From Andrena cerasifolii (lineage: Eukaryota; Arthropoda; Insecta; Hymenoptera; Andrenidae), in the NCBI RefSeq assembly GCF_050908995.1, contig NC_135133.1:8908001-8972000 (forward strand): a DNA stretch of 64,000 nt, given 5' to 3'. Shown piece by piece: positions 1 to 12,204 of the stretch; within the stretch, counting starts at the first letter, position 1, and each line of letters begins with the position of its first letter. The notes beneath the pieces were generated by a model. That model had not been told where the DNA came from, ran no database searches, and worked only from the letters and a program-made list of their open reading frames with translations. The translations under genes and the position numbers were made by a program.

Positions 1-179
1 TCGATTACACTTTGCTTCTAAAAAGAGTTTAGTGCCTTCCCTCCTCCCTATATTCTGATTTAACTCTGGAATTTAAATTATGTGGTAGTGCCTTTTCGAT
101 TATATCCTTCTGAAGGGCTTTTCTGAAAGGAAGCTTTGTTTATTCAATATTCGAGACTTTTCTCGAGAAAAAGCTGTCA

Positions 180-489
180 CATTTGCGTTGAACTCGTAGA
201 TCTGAAGCATCGGCGTGTATCAAACCCTTCTGAATGAAAAATCTCAACTTACTTATACCTACAAAAGGCATTTTTAAAATTTGCATTACGAGCGCAGACA
301 AAAAGCTTGAAAAACGCGACATTTACTATTTTTTTCGCTATCCCGACCAATTGCGAGTTTTTTCAAAACGACGAATCACGCCATTTAGCAAACTAATCCT
401 TCTAGCTTCTAAAAAAAACTCAAGTCGTTCGGACCAATTTTAAACAAGTTATTCTGTTTTAAAGGGTGGTCGAATACTTTTGCACGCCA
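180..489. mobile_element. Right end of a Tc1/mariner-like element, probably 5' truncated
   Basis: The terminus at 471-489 reads ggtcgaatacttttgcacg followed by ccactg, the typical right end of Tc1/mariner-type transposons, where an outer CAGTGGCG-type repeat abuts a TA dinucleotide. Here the flank is CATATG rather than TA, so the target duplication is damaged. The AT-rich stretch upstream is assigned by proximity only; no matching left end is visible and the element may run off the window start. The short open frame at 234-443 matches no transposase domain I recognise. Family assignment rests on the end motif alone. Confidence 0.4.
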
Positions 490-1276
490 CTGCATATGTG
501 TGCCACTAACAGCCTACCACTTTCGGAGGTGCAAAAAAGCCACTCGCTTGATCCAGCGACTGGACTAATGCAAACCTTCACCCCTGTTGTTCCTCCAATA
601 CTTTGTGCGGATGAAAAGGTTATTTATCACGGGCGAACGAAACGGAAACACTGGTGCAACGATTTGAATTGAATTGTCGCACACTTCGTAGCGATTAAGC
701 AATTAATTCCGAGTTCACAAGCGTCGCGGCATATGCGTAATCCGATGAAACGTTACGCAGCCTCCTCGTATTCAATCTCGATGCCCCATTTCCATTTTCC
801 GCTAGAATCATCGTATTTCGCCGATCGGTTTACAGCCTTTCGAACGGCGCGGTTCCCGCTGTTTCGTGGGAGTGCCCCCATTCACGGCGCACAAAGGGTG
901 CTTTATCGCGTATGCATGTTACGTAACGGGGCAGAGTCTTTCCTGAAGGGCCGTATTCGCGAGTCGCCGAGTTTTCTGTATCACGCGCGGCGCACGGGAC
1001 TCGACACGAGGTTAGCGAACTATTGGGTTCCGATTCCAGGCGCTTCTTTAGCTTTTATTCGCGTCCGTGAATGGAACAGATTTCAGCCGATGGTATTATT
1101 TCCGCGTACAATAAGTTTCTGTGTCGCAGTGTATGCACGCTTTGTGCTCTTTAGCCTGGATATGTTTAGTGGCATCATTCCATGGAAGACTGAACAATCA
1201 GTTGCTACTGTAGTTCTTGGTTAATTAAAATATCTGAATGGGCTACCGTCGAATGGGGTAGCTTTGACGAGGAAAC
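490..1276. other. Non-coding stretch, no feature recognised
   Basis: This CpG-rich DNA has a 163-codon open frame at 733-1224. Its translation is arginine-, phenylalanine- and serine-rich with no domain, and there is no clear splice or start context. I regard it as chance openness in CG-rich sequence. Confidence 0.5.
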
Positions 1277-1435
1277 TAGATTATAAAACAAATTCCTCTA
1301 GCATCTATTGTGTAACAGGTGGTACTCTCAGACAAAGTGACTTGGGTAGATTTAATTGCCTACTTCAAGGTGCAGTTTGTCTGGAAATAATACCTTCTGC
1401 ACAATAGATGCTACAGGAATTTGTTTTAAAGTTTG
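1277..1435. repeat. Long imperfect hairpin (145-nt core)
   Basis: Arms at 1284-1312 and 1400-1428 are reverse complements at 28 of 29 positions. The next 24 bases inward (1313-1336 versus 1376-1399) still pair at about 15 of 24, closing on the perfect 7-bp AGACAAA/TTTGTCT. The remaining loop contains short CTTG/CAAG and GTAG/CTAC pairs. A transcript would fold into one long stem, larger than a usual animal pre-miRNA but suitable for a hairpin RNA. A small foldback MITE is the alternative; I see no target duplication. Confidence 0.6.
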
Positions 1436-1660
1436 AAGAGTGTAGTAGATAGTGGTTCTTGAAGTTAATCTGTACATGTGGTAGAAAGTGCCTATATATT
1501 ATTTTGATGCAAACGTAATTGCGGTTTTAAACTTCTTTTGATTCTCCAATGCGGTGCAAATGTCCGACAACTGTTGAATGGTCAATATTTAGTTGTTCTG
1601 TGTTAGAATATAATGTTTATTTATTCAAGAAAATAAAAGTTACACAGTCGAACGTCAGTA

Positions 1661-1676
1661 TAATAATAATAATAAG
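1661..1676. repeat. Short (AAT)n microsatellite
   Basis: About five tandem copies of a trinucleotide, taataataat then aataag, in AT-rich sequence. Confidence 0.8.
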
Positions 1677-2129
1677 AAGTGTATAAAACTTAAACTAAAA
1701 GTAATAGAAAGAATACTGTCTTTAGCGCGATACAAGTTATCCGTTCAGAGGGTTTTCTCGGACTGAGAAGCGCAGGGGTCGAGAAGACCGTTTTCCCCTC
1801 TTTTGGGTCTCCTGTAGCGAAAGAAAGGAAACTCATAAATTACCGGGTCCTTAAAGTCCCTGACACTCTAACTCTAGGAACAGTCTATCGTTGTACACAT
1901 TCCAACATTCTGCAATCTCTTCAGTTGAAGAAAAAAATGATTATGACACACGGAACGGATTAATTAAAGCTCCATTAGGTCAATTTTTACTTCGGCTTCT
2001 TGCAAACAGTTTGTAAACAAAATATAACACTTTTTCAATGCGTGCCAATAGTTGTAAGTGGCACGTAGAGAAAATTAATTCACCTGCTCGCAAAAGAATG
2101 AGAAACCATCCAGGGTATTACAGTTATTG
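1677..2129. other. AT-rich non-coding stretch
   Basis: No open frame of useful length, repeat or RNA gene is visible. Confidence 0.5.
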
Positions 2130-2197
2130 ATCGACGGACAATTGACAGCCCAACAGATTTTATACGTCACCAATCCTGTCAATTATCGTCCGTGGAT
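2130..2197. repeat. 68-nt hairpin of pre-miRNA size
   Basis: The left arm 2130-2148 (atcgacggacaattgacag) and right arm 2176-2197 (starting ctgtcaattatcgtccgtg) are complementary apart from one mismatch and a 3-nt bulge, with a 27-nt loop. Arm length (19-22 nt) and total length fit a small-RNA precursor. It does not match any conserved insect miRNA I know. One such hairpin can occur by chance in 64 kb, so function is only a possibility. Confidence 0.4.
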
Positions 2198-3026
2198 GTA
2201 ACAGCGATGTAATTCGATGTAACTACAATTGAATCTCGATTAACAGGCGTGATTGCGAGCGAGGCAAACCGTTTAAATCGGAATGCACCGAATAATCCAG
2301 TTACAGAAAGCAATTATTGTAACGCTCCTATCACATTTGATTCCAGAATGTCCCTTTACATTTACCTTCCTTAAAAATAAATACACACCGTATTTCTCCG
2401 CATGCACACTAATTCAACGCTTAAACACATTCAATGACACTTTAACACACCCTAAACTTAATAATTTCTCCATCATCCCCCTCAAATTTCCCTCTCCACG
2501 CGTACTATCACCTTCCCTTTCACCGAGTACTAATAACCGCACGGTTATCCACATTCTTAATCACTTTTAAACAATACCACCGATTGCCATGGATGCCAAA
2601 AGCGAATTAAAACGAGGTGCAGTAGCTTCAGAATAGCGGTCTATAACGCGATTGCACGGAGTGTCAGCGCGTCGGCGATAATGCGATCAGAAGCGGGCAA
2701 TCGTCCCCTATAAAATGAATTTTGTTTCACGTCGATACGACTTTTCGTTCCGAAATTATCGCAGGTTGAAGCGAAGCGTCATATTTAATACTTTGCTATC
2801 TGCGTCTCACTCGCGCGCTAGCACCTCTCTGTCTTTCTCGCTCGCGACACACTGACCTACTTCTAGCTGGTCACGTGTGTCTGTGGTCAGTGACAGACGG
2901 TGACCGAGCGTTTTTTGTTTGTTATTGTTTACTAGTTCCGCATCGGAAGTGGGTCACTGGGCTTCCTGGCTCTACGTCTTATGAACTTTGAGGCCTCGTA
3001 TCTCGGGAACCAATAAAGATATCGAT
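2198..3026. other. Non-coding stretch with a small dyad near 2840-2910
   Basis: No gene is recognised. At about 2848-2905 the sequence holds nested complementary pieces (cactgacc against ggtcagtg; ggtcac against ggtgacc) in a locally GC-richer segment. This may be a regulatory dyad or chance. The 95-codon frame at 2283-2570 has no recognisable domain. Confidence 0.35.
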
Positions 3027-3463
3027 TTGAAACAAAATGCATCTTCAAGGGCACACCTCCCCCTATCTCTCGAGTGGTTTGTTTAAACAATTGGACTATT
3101 CCTCTGGTCGCACTTCGCGGTTGAAGTTAGTGCTCCATTGGTTCATATTGAAACAGATTTCATCGTTTCGATTAGGTACACAGTACTATTTAGATGATTA
3201 TGGAGCTGTCTATAGAATAAGTAGTATTAGTTTCATGTAAAATAGGTCTCCATTTAATTTAGAGTAGCACACTTGGTATATCATTGCCATGGGGATTTTT
3301 ATACTTCGTTCGATTAATTGGTAAATATATCAGTCACTGTTGAATGGAACAATTGTCCCTTGTACCCTTAACTTGGGTATTTGGGTTGCTGCTTTTCCTC
3401 CCAGCTTTGGAGTAATAATTTTTTAAATATCCCTTGAAACAGAATGCATCTTCAATGGCACAC
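3027..3463. repeat. Pair of 30-bp direct repeats 407 bp apart
   Basis: Positions 3027-3056 and 3434-3463 both read ttgaaaca-aatgcatcttcaa-ggcacac with 28 of 30 identical bases. The intervening ~380 bp shows no coding. The phrase just before the first copy (ctcgtatctcgggaacc) resembles dispersed insect repeats. This could be a degenerate repeat with short direct ends, or two copies of one short repeat. Confidence 0.55.
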
Positions 3464-4524
3464 TTTACTTTAGATGCAGAGTTGAGGGGTGTTAAAGCTT
3501 TGGCAGTTTCGCTGGGTGCGTTTTGTACTTGGATTAATAGCCACGCTTGTTTAGAGTCGACAGGACGTAATTACGGTATCGTCGCCACGTTAATTATGAA
3601 AATTTCTATAGATTAAATGCAACCGTGTCAGGGCAATAAATTAATAATTTCACGGGAGATACACCTGCATTCGGCGCGTGGTATTGTGCTTGCATAACGC
3701 GGTAAGAGATTCGAATTCTGCTGCGTGAAATATGAGCGTAAAGAAGAACTCTTAATAGGTGAAGTGTATTTTCGTGATACAAACACCCTTTGTACGTATA
3801 ATAATATAATACAATATCAATAATTTCATTCGAAGTCTACCAAATGAATTAACATCATAAAAATATCTTAAGTAACATTAAAGTGACAATAGCAACGTAA
3901 TAAACTTAAACGAAGCGCACTCATTCATCTAAAAATAATTAATTTCAGTCCCGCGTTCATCAAACGCCATTTATTTCATCCCGAGCTTCGTCGACCGGCT
4001 TTTATACCTGCAGCTCTAAAACATGCCATACATCTTCGGGAACACCGCGGAACACATGCGCATCTACGGAAGTGCTGCATCGAGAGGGCAATTTCGCTTA
4101 ATAGTCTCTTATTTCGCGGTTTCCTGCTGCACGCACCAAGGGCGTAATTAGATCCCGCCACAAATTGCCCCCCACCAATCTATTTTTGCGGTATTGGCTA
4201 AATGCATCGATACAGGCTGGTTGCAAACAATTAGCCCGCGCTTCGTCGCTGGAGCGAAACGTTTACGTCGTCACGAACATCAGCGTCAGTTCGCCCCGCT
4301 CGTTCCGCAGGAATATCGAACTTGCAGACGACATTGTTCGTCGGATATAATGGACAAATGTGTTTACACCCGGTCTAGTCCGTTTACACAACCAGGAAAT
4401 CTGAATTACACGCGGGTCAGTCCATTTGCACCGCGGCCGGGACTCGAATCGCCTGGGAGTACGATGGAATTGATGGATTAAGGTTGTCGCGATTCGCGTT
4501 CGATTTACTTCAAATGAATATTAA
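3464..4524. other. Non-coding stretch
   Basis: Overlapping short open frames occur around 3976-4481 on both strands, as expected where CpG is frequent. None has recognisable composition or splice context. Confidence 0.45.
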
Positions 4525-5015
4525 CTATTCCGGAAGCTCAACGTGCAAACTCTAGATACCCGTGGAGCCGTCGCGGACTTACTTTTGCTCATCAAAATTA
4601 TTAACTGCTTGGTGGACAGTATCACCAGCTTGATTAATTTTAATTCGCCGGGCTATCCTACAAGAAACCCACTTCTTTTTAAACCGTACGGCTACACCTC
4701 CAGATTCCACACTTGCGATCTCATACAGAGGGTCTGCAAGTTGGGCAATAGCTATTTTATGTGCCTGGACTTTTTCTCGGGTTCGGTGTGCACGTTTAAG
4801 GCCTGCGCGTATAGGGCTATCTTTAATAATTGTACGTAGTCGACATTCGTTTCTTTTGCTTTGTTCTTTTCTCCCTGTTTCTGTTTGTCTTTGGTTTTGT
4901 TTCCTTTTTTTTCTCTTTTTTTGTTGCCTATACTGTATTGTACTTTCTATTGTTCTCTTATCCTTAAATGGTCTTGCACCGTATATGTCAAATAAATAAA
5001 TCAAGAATAAATAAA
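4525..5015 (+). pseudogene. 3' end of a non-LTR retrotransposon (5'-truncated)
   Basis: The open frame 4543-4839 encodes the carboxy-terminal tail found after the reverse transcriptase of many insect non-LTR elements. Seen directly: KIINCLVD at residues 18-25 (family form YKIINGLVD), TRNPLLF at 40-46, a basic/cysteine block QRVCKLGN at 62-69, and LDFF...FK at 75-86. It stops at 4840. About 150 bp of T-rich 3' UTR follows, then a tail of tandem TAAA-type units (aataaataaa, then aataaataaac) at 4991-5015, as left by target-primed insertion. The reverse transcriptase and endonuclease domains are missing, so this is a dead 5'-truncated copy. Jockey or a related clade is likely, but I cannot fix it. 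Confidence 0.65.
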
Positions 5016-5499
5016 CTATTATGTGCAGTGAAATATGAAATAAAGAGTCTCTGCTGTAATTTGCTCCTGTGACGTTCATTTTACATTGTTCTGCGCGAAT
5101 TGAACAAATTAATTGAGTCTTTGATAGATCCGATAATTAAGGATTGAAGTGCTTTCTAAATTTCTAATCGTTCGTGGAAATTTTTGCATTTCGAGTGCAG
5201 TGCTACTTAATTACATTATTGGACTAATCTGCAGCGTGACGCATTAGCTTGGTAATTGTAATGAATATCAAACATAACTTAATAATAACGTCACCATGTG
5301 TCGTTTCGTCGTTGACAATTGCCCCCGGACTGATTAAACGTTAAACTGTGAAGATGCATTAATTGTAATGCACCTATCGAGGTGCATTTGCAATCGCATA
5401 AACATTGCATTATTAAACACTTATCGAAAGATGAATTTATTCCGAACGTCATTGAAGTTGCTCAGAATATTCTATAATGGACTTATAAATTAGCTTTGT
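5016..5499. other. AT-rich non-coding stretch
   Basis: Nothing recognised. The reverse-strand frame of 166 codons at 4579-5079 is the antisense shadow of the retrotransposon tail. Confidence 0.5.
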
Positions 5500-5548
5500 G
5501 TTTCATATTACAAATTATATTAAACTAATACAGTTTGTAATATGAAAC
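5500..5548. repeat. Perfect 15-bp inverted repeat with 19-nt loop
   Basis: gtttcatattacaaa at 5500-5514 pairs exactly with tttgtaatatgaaac at 5534-5548. The stem is AT-rich, so it may be chance, a weak hairpin or a relic of a palindromic element. Confidence 0.5.
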
Positions 5549-6364
5549 ATCAACCTAAATTATAATTTAAATTATATTAAAGTAACAAAATTTGCAATCA
5601 ACCTCTAACAGAGGTCCGTAAAATGTTTGAATAATTAATCTTTATAAGAGATAGGTGTAATTACATGAAATGCAATTCTCATATTTTTACTTAATAAAAT
5701 AATGTACCCACTCTTTCTGAATGATATTTCGAAAGTATCCAGAAAATTGTAGTCCGTCGCATAATTTCGAGTTAGAAACACCATTCAAATATCTACGCGG
5801 GAACGTGCGTCAAAGTATCGTTTCCCGATACTTGATTTTGCAGAAGGCGTATCGTCGGAACTTTTATTAAATCACTGTTTCTCCATTTTGCGAGGAAGCA
5901 TGGGGCAAACAAAAGTTGGTGGAAAGCAGCAGACCAAAACTCGATTCAATATTTGACTTCTCCAGTGCGCAGAATTGGCACAAAAGTGTGCACGCTTGTC
6001 TATGTAACGCAGAAATAAATTACGAACAGTTTCATCAACGATCATGTACTAATGGCACGGCCAAATACTTGAAACACTTCGCTCCAGCATGTTATCAATT
6101 AGCAGCAGCGTTTGAAATTGAATATTACCTTTCGTTGTGCATACAGTCCAGAGGGTCATTCGAGAATTTCAATATTTCTTTTTCACGTAGGTGGGGCCCC
6201 TACATTGTATTTAATTAAATTAAAAGTCTTGGTTTAATTTTCCATACGATAAATATTCCCCGTGGATGGCCTCGTTACTCGCGCGCACGCAAACATTGAT
6301 TGTGCACTTGAAATTTCTTTATAAAACAGACTCCCGTTTCGGTTCGATTGTCTCTCGTGCTCGT
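5549..6364. other. AT-rich non-coding stretch
   Basis: No gene recognised. The 100-codon frame at 5916-6218 shows no domain or signal. Confidence 0.5.
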
Positions 6365-6576
6365 AACATTTTATTAAAACGGAGTTAACAGCGTCGCTGT
6401 TTACCCTACTCTACGATAAATATTTGATTCGTTTGCAATGAAGGCAGCATCGATACCACATTTACCATTTCTACAACGAGCACGCTGCATTTTAATCTAT
6501 TTCCCTCCCACCTGCACGAAGAAATTATTCCCCAACATTTCATTAAAACAGAATTAATCATGTCGCTGTTTACTGT
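6365..6576. repeat. Degenerate direct repeat, 169-bp offset
   Basis: aacattttattaaaac...tcgctgtttac at 6365-6405 recurs at 6534-6574 with roughly 33 of 41 bases identical. The sequence between shows only patchy similarity, so this is at best an old two-copy tandem duplication. The offset is close to the unit length of the minisatellites near 13, 20 and 46.7 kb, though the units themselves are not similar. Confidence 0.4.
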
Positions 6577-7949
6577 AAATCAGCATAACGTGATTGTTCA
6601 CTGTTTCCTCCGCGGAATACTTTGCCCACGTTGCTATTGATATTAAAATATTCGTCTCCCCTAAAAGAATCCTTCAACCCATAGAAATTGAACTCCCTAA
6701 ATATTTCATACCGATTCTACCATTTAGCCTCTCGAAGGATGTGCAAGTAAGTTTTTATTGAATTCGTAGATTTATAACATTTCTGGTAAGTAAACGTCTG
6801 ACTATATACTAGCTACTACTACTGCCGCTCGGTATTCTTTCTCGTTATTCCCATTCATTTCTTCTTCTTTTCATATTCTTTGCAGCCATATCTCTTTATA
6901 ACTTTCAACGTGTACAGAATTTAAAAAACTAGAGATATAAACAAGCTCCATTTTACAACCGTACATTCAGTCCAATTAGACACGGACAAAAGTTACTTGA
7001 AATATAAAATGAAAAACAATCGGAATTGAAGTTGTGAATTATTTAGATGATTGTATTAGTTCTATTTTAGACATGGTTTTGGAAAAGTGACTTTATTTTG
7101 TGTCGAAACCGAATAGATTATATCAACATGGTTTTATATTTTAGGTAGATTTTAATAGCTTTTGCATTCAGGACTATACTGGTTCCAAACATTTCGCCTG
7201 AAAAGTAGCCGCGTCAGAAATGTCTTACGAGTATATTTTAGCAGGCACTTATTAAAATACAAAATAAAATAAAAGATCGTTTGATTAGTAATCGAATTAG
7301 GAAATAATTTACTGGGAAATCATATCCCAGATCGAATCAACTAACCAACGAGTATTTGAAAAGAAGCTTTCGATCACGCTCGATAATATACTATTTGAAT
7401 AATCATTTCTAAAATATTACATTCAAATACTGCCCAAGCCTTAACTACACCAATGAATCCCGAAACGCCCGCCCTCATAAAACCTTCTCCCTTGTGCCAC
7501 TTTTAAAACCCATCTCTCTTCGAGTCTCCAGCTAACGGGGGCCGCTATCATCCACCTCCTCGACACGATTCCACGAAACATGTCCAAAAGTTTTCAGAAA
7601 CAATGTGCACGCGAGGACAAAGGCTATCCATTCGGTTCGGACGCCATCAATTCCGCTGGCTTGGGAGCGTCGTGCCCTTTGAATCCACAGCAGTGGCGTA
7701 CTTAGCGGTCGAGTTGCCTCGAAGTACGTCAACTCCCGCGAAATCAGCCCTTGCTCCTATCCCATGGCCAGCTAACTTCCTGCCGCTCCTAATTGACTTC
7801 CGACACGTGGAAATCGCGTTTGAGGCTCGAGGAAGGCCGGTTCCCTCCGCCCCCGCCTCAGTGCACGGTTCCTCAGCCCGTGTTCGCGCTTCAATCCGAG
7901 CTAACAAGCTACAATATGGCTGAAAAGTATTTCGGCATAATATTGCATG
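6577..7949. other. Non-coding stretch, GC-richer at 7500-7920
   Basis: The first kilobase is plain AT-rich DNA. From about 7500 the composition turns CpG-rich and three overlapping frames stay open on both strands (7532-7732, 7603-7923, 7647-7907). Simultaneous openness in several frames argues for composition rather than coding. Confidence 0.4.
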
Positions 7950-8381
7950 TCGGTACGTTTTGGTAACAGAGAAAATTCAGAACGAAGAACGCCACCTTCT
8001 TCGTGCATTGTCAGTTTTTATTAATGCGGTGGTAGCAGCAAAATATAGTCACAGAGATGTTACTAACTTTACTGAGAAACCGACGATTTCGAATTTGGAA
8101 GAGACGAAGATGAAATGGCATATGATTCTGCGTTTCTTGTTTGAACGAAGGAAGGAATAAATGCATTGACACTCCTGCAAGATAAAGGAACTGATCTGCC
8201 TGTGTTAAATGATTATCCGATAATAAGAGACGTTTTCCTGAAAAATAATACCTCCACCTCCATCTTCCACACCAGTAGAACGATTATTTTCTTTCGCAAC
8301 TGTCCCAAACAAAAGTGCCTTACTGATGAACTTTTTGAAGGGAGATCTTTGCAAGGAGCAAACTGTTGTAAAATTTGTTGA
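7950..8381 (+). pseudogene. Frameshifted C-terminal part of a hAT-family transposase
   Basis: The carboxy-terminal dimerisation region of hAT (hobo/Ac/Tam3) transposases is readable but broken across frames. One frame gives LNDYPIIRDVFLKNNT ending near 8253. A +1 frame at 8257-8301 gives PSSTPVERLFSFAT, the family's hallmark. The first frame resumes with LTDELFEGRSLQGANCC to about 8372. A further in-frame stop lies near 8137-8160, where the reading DEMAYDSAFLV breaks. Upstream to 7950 is probably older transposase sequence. The DDE catalytic parts are absent and no terminal repeats were found, so this is a dead relic. Confidence 0.75.
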
Positions 8382-8435
8382 AATAAAATCTTTCATTTGT
8401 TGAAATAAAATCTTTCATTTGTTGAAATAAAATCT
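8374..8435. repeat. Tandem repeat, 22-bp unit, just under 3 copies
   Basis: The unit tttgttgaaataaaatctttca repeats at 8374, 8396 and 8418, the last copy cut after 17-18 bases. It begins inside the last codons of the hAT relic and is probably a replication-slippage expansion of that element's 3' end. Confidence 0.9.
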
Positions 8436-11400
8436 ATTTACTGCAAGTGATTGTTAGTGGCGGAGGCAAGATAACGGGGAACTGTTTTCAGCATATTCTG
8501 GCTCATTTTCCTTGCCAATAATTTTTTCAATGGTTCTGTTAGGTCTGGAGGTAACTGAAAATTATTTCACGTTGAACAGAGTGGACCTAAAACGAGTAAG
8601 TATTTTAAGTGGCTCTCTGTTGGCCTTTATATTCTCGAATTCGAGTATTATGAAAGGGATGGTTAACCATTATTCACCACAGTGTGTCCATCGGCGGTTT
8701 CGCTGCACTTAAAACCACCAAACCTCTGTATAACCATTCGTTAATCAGCAATAAACAGAACACCATCATTGCCATTTCGTAGAAATATACCGCGACATTA
8801 ATGTAACTAATGAATATTCTTAATAATTATCTCATTTTCTGTCTTGCAGAGAATTCAGAACTTCTCCACTTGCTAAAAATGTAGAAAATAAGGGCGACAA
8901 AAGTGTCCCTTTTTCCAACTGTGAAATTATACATTTTTCTTCTATGTCAGATGGAAGCAACGAGTTGCCCGCGAGCTTCCATCGGCGAATTTAATTAAAT
9001 TGTTCTCGCCTGTTACAGAGTAACGATATTTCTGTAATTTGATTAAAATTTAGAAATACGTGGAGTTCGCGAAGCGTTAAATCCTTTGGAGGCTGAAATG
9101 TAGCGTGGAATGAATGATATTTGCAACTTTTGTGGTGTTTCCAGTCATACCTCTCGTTGCTAAATTACCTCCTTACAGAATAATAATTCTACGATAAACG
9201 AAACGTAAAATTAAATAATGTGTCGTTGTATTTCGTTCTCCCTTCGACTTCTTTTAATGATAAAATAAGAGATGGTACCAAATAAGAGTAACAGAAGAAC
9301 GATGCCATAGAAGCGGCGAGGAATTTTACAAAGATTGAATATTAACTGGCGAGCTCGAGGCTTCTGGCCTGAGCGCGAAGTTTCGCTTCTGGTATGCGAG
9401 GGAAAAATTTAATTCGCCCATCGTTTCTGGAAATTTCATCGAAGACCGTGGATTCTCCTCGATTGGACGAGCAGACTGATCGAAGGGAGCCACTTTACCC
9501 GAGATCCACTCGATCCCCCAAAGCTATCTTCTCGAAACCTAGAGGAACCAAAACACTTCCCTATCCAGTTCTAGTACTTCGAAATTTACTTTAGGGAACT
9601 CCCGTTTAAGACTTCGATGAGAAAATCGTGGAGAATCGTTCGGTTATTATTTGTAAATGATAATTAAATTGGAAGAAGAATTTTCTAGGGGATTTAAAAC
9701 AAAGATAAAATTGGACTATGATGAGAGACTTTCGTGAAGGTAGAAGGAAGGAGCTTACCTCGATAGTGGTGTTATTAAAAATAATCTAGCAAAATAATGA
9801 TCCAGTGCAATATGGAACACAAAACCATAATGGTCAGAAGAATTTGCATTTAATTTTTGAAGATCACATTCTGATATTTCTTTGTTGCACTGGCTATAAA
9901 TAAAGCTTGCCACCACTTTTAAATAATTGAATAAAACACTGTAGTATCATCTTTTAGTACCTTTAAGTAGTTTAAACAAAAGGGATGAATTTAACAGACA
10001 GACATTCCTTAATCAAGACTTAATCCTTATAAATTATATAAAGATTAAGACACAGTGAAACCTGGGAAATGCTCTTTTTCCATTCGCTTATAACAATTAC
10101 CCTTTGAAGGAGAATATCAAATTGCTTCTACATATTACAATATTCTTGTCACCTTCGGTCTTTAAGAAGAATCTGTGTATCGATAAAGGAGGTGTCAACG
10201 GAAGTATCAAATATCGAATATCGAATATAAAGCGTCAAAAACCGGAGCACAGAGTTAGTCGTGGATTTTCGGAATTGAATCTTTTCAATTAACGACAGGC
10301 GTTCGTCGCTTCGACGTTCGCGAGGATTTTAACAGGCGGTTTGCGATCGTTCTGACAACTATCTTTCAATCCATGTTTCCACTTCTGTTGCATTCGTTTC
10401 GAGCGTGCAGGAAACGCAGAACAAGACCCGCGACGATAAATAGATCTTGAAACGACGGGTTGAAGTGACAATTTAATTTGATTGCTCCATGCTTGCACGC
10501 TTTCTTGGAGCCTGTGCAATTTGTAATAAAAATAAGACCTGCGTCATAGTTTCGAAGTAATTTTATTTTTTACCTGACTTATTTAAGTAATGCGTATACA
10601 TTTTGTTAATGTTTTAAAGAAAATAAGATTTGCAACTATTTTTTATGGAACAAATATTCTTAAGAAAGTAAATTGAATGAGATAGTAATGCGTTATTTTA
10701 CATTTTTATTGGATAATTATATAAATATAGGGGAATATTGTACTCATTAGTGAGTTCTATCAACAAATGTACCAGCGACTTGCAACTGCACTGCTTCTTT
10801 AATAGAACCTTATTTTCTGTGTATAAATTGTTTTACTCATTAAACTTCGATAATTGTTTATAAATTAACAGATAGATTTCAATTTAATTTCATGAACAAT
10901 TTGTGATTTCTATTTTACAATAGTTATAGAGCTATGAAACAGATAACATACGTTACCTGAAACTCTCACGACGTTATGGAGGGTTAAAGTAAATACTTTA
11001 GAAGATACTTCGCATTCCATACCAGAAAATTAATTACAACCTACACCCACTAAGCGTTACCACATTTCCCTTCAACCTACAGTTCCCCCAATTTCCAAAC
11101 TCACCCTTTTACATAACTCTCTTAGATCTGCTTCTCTTTCTTGTTTATCGCGACACAACACTTCATTCAGTATTCATAACTCCATCAACAGAGTATGTCA
11201 ATTAGCGAATCTTTATAGCAAACATATTGATCAGGGGTAGGTTGCAAAACAGCAGGAATGCAAAACCTCGCCTATTCGTCACTTAATTAACGCAATGTAG
11301 ATTTTGTGACGTAATAAATACGAATTGTTATTAATATTATTATTATTTCTTTGATGGTACATCGACCTCTTCTAAATATCGTTTGCGGACTTTTATTCGA

Positions 11401-12204
11401 AGTAACGTTTCTGCACATGTCTGTTAATTTATTAGCTTATCAGTTTTATTATTTTTTTACTACCACTTCTATCATTGTACTGTACTATTTATTTTAAACT
11501 GCTTCTTTTCTTAACTTTATTAACTGCCTATTCTAAACTAAGGGGTCTTCACCCTTCATAAAATCATTATACCATTAAAACCCTTTTCGAAACCAACCCC
11601 TGCCCCCCAATCCCCGCCTCAGCTTTTCGAAAAACCTACCTTAACCAGTGACACGTCACGCGACATCCTATCTCAGAACACCAACCACCTTGCACGGCGT
11701 CAAAGAAACTATCTCAAAAGAGCCTCTGAAACGTCAAAGTTCCCCGGCATTTTATCAAGTCCAGTAGACGCATCCAATAAACCAACAGAGTTGGAACAGT
11801 CGACAAAGATTGCCGGAAATTCGACGCGCTCCTCTCTCAATCCCGACCAGGCTGGAAGTTCGAAAGCGACGCTGTTTCGAGCACCAGATGACAGTTATCG
11901 AATACAGAGGAGGAGGAGTCGCAGCAATAAACGAGATTCTTGAGCCTTCCCGCGCTCGAGGAACTCGCTCACGAAGGCTTCCCTGTTTCCCTTGACACAC
12001 CCCTCTCGGTTCGTGCCCCGAGAACAATCCCCATCGACGCTCGTCGAACACCGCCTTTATCGAGTAATTCCCAATCGGACCCTGTCACGCCGCGTTTCCA
12101 CCGATTACCGACGCGCACTTTAACGGTTTTGCATATTCATTCGCGGCGAATCGCGTCCCGCTTCCGCGAACGGAGGCTACAGTGGCAGCTTCGAAAGGGC
12201 AATG
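8436..12204. other. Long non-coding stretch
   Basis: Mostly AT-rich with no gene recognised. A minor inverted repeat has perfect 9-bp arms ccagtgcaa/ttgcactgg at 9802-9810 and 9895-9903. A GC-richer patch at about 11750-12200 carries chance open frames on both strands. Polypyrimidine runs near 11040-11130 and 11580-11640 are not linked to any visible exon. Confidence 0.45.

Noticed and set aside
733..1224. 163-codon forward frame
   Set aside because: No recognisable family and no clear start or splice signals.
4579..5079. 166-codon reverse frame with a basic stretch
   Set aside because: It is antisense to the non-LTR retrotransposon tail and its T-rich 3' UTR, which explains the lysine/arginine run.
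9802..9903. Small inverted repeat ccagtgcaa...ttgcactgg
   Set aside because: Only 9 bp of perfect pairing with weak extension; too likely by chance to call an element.
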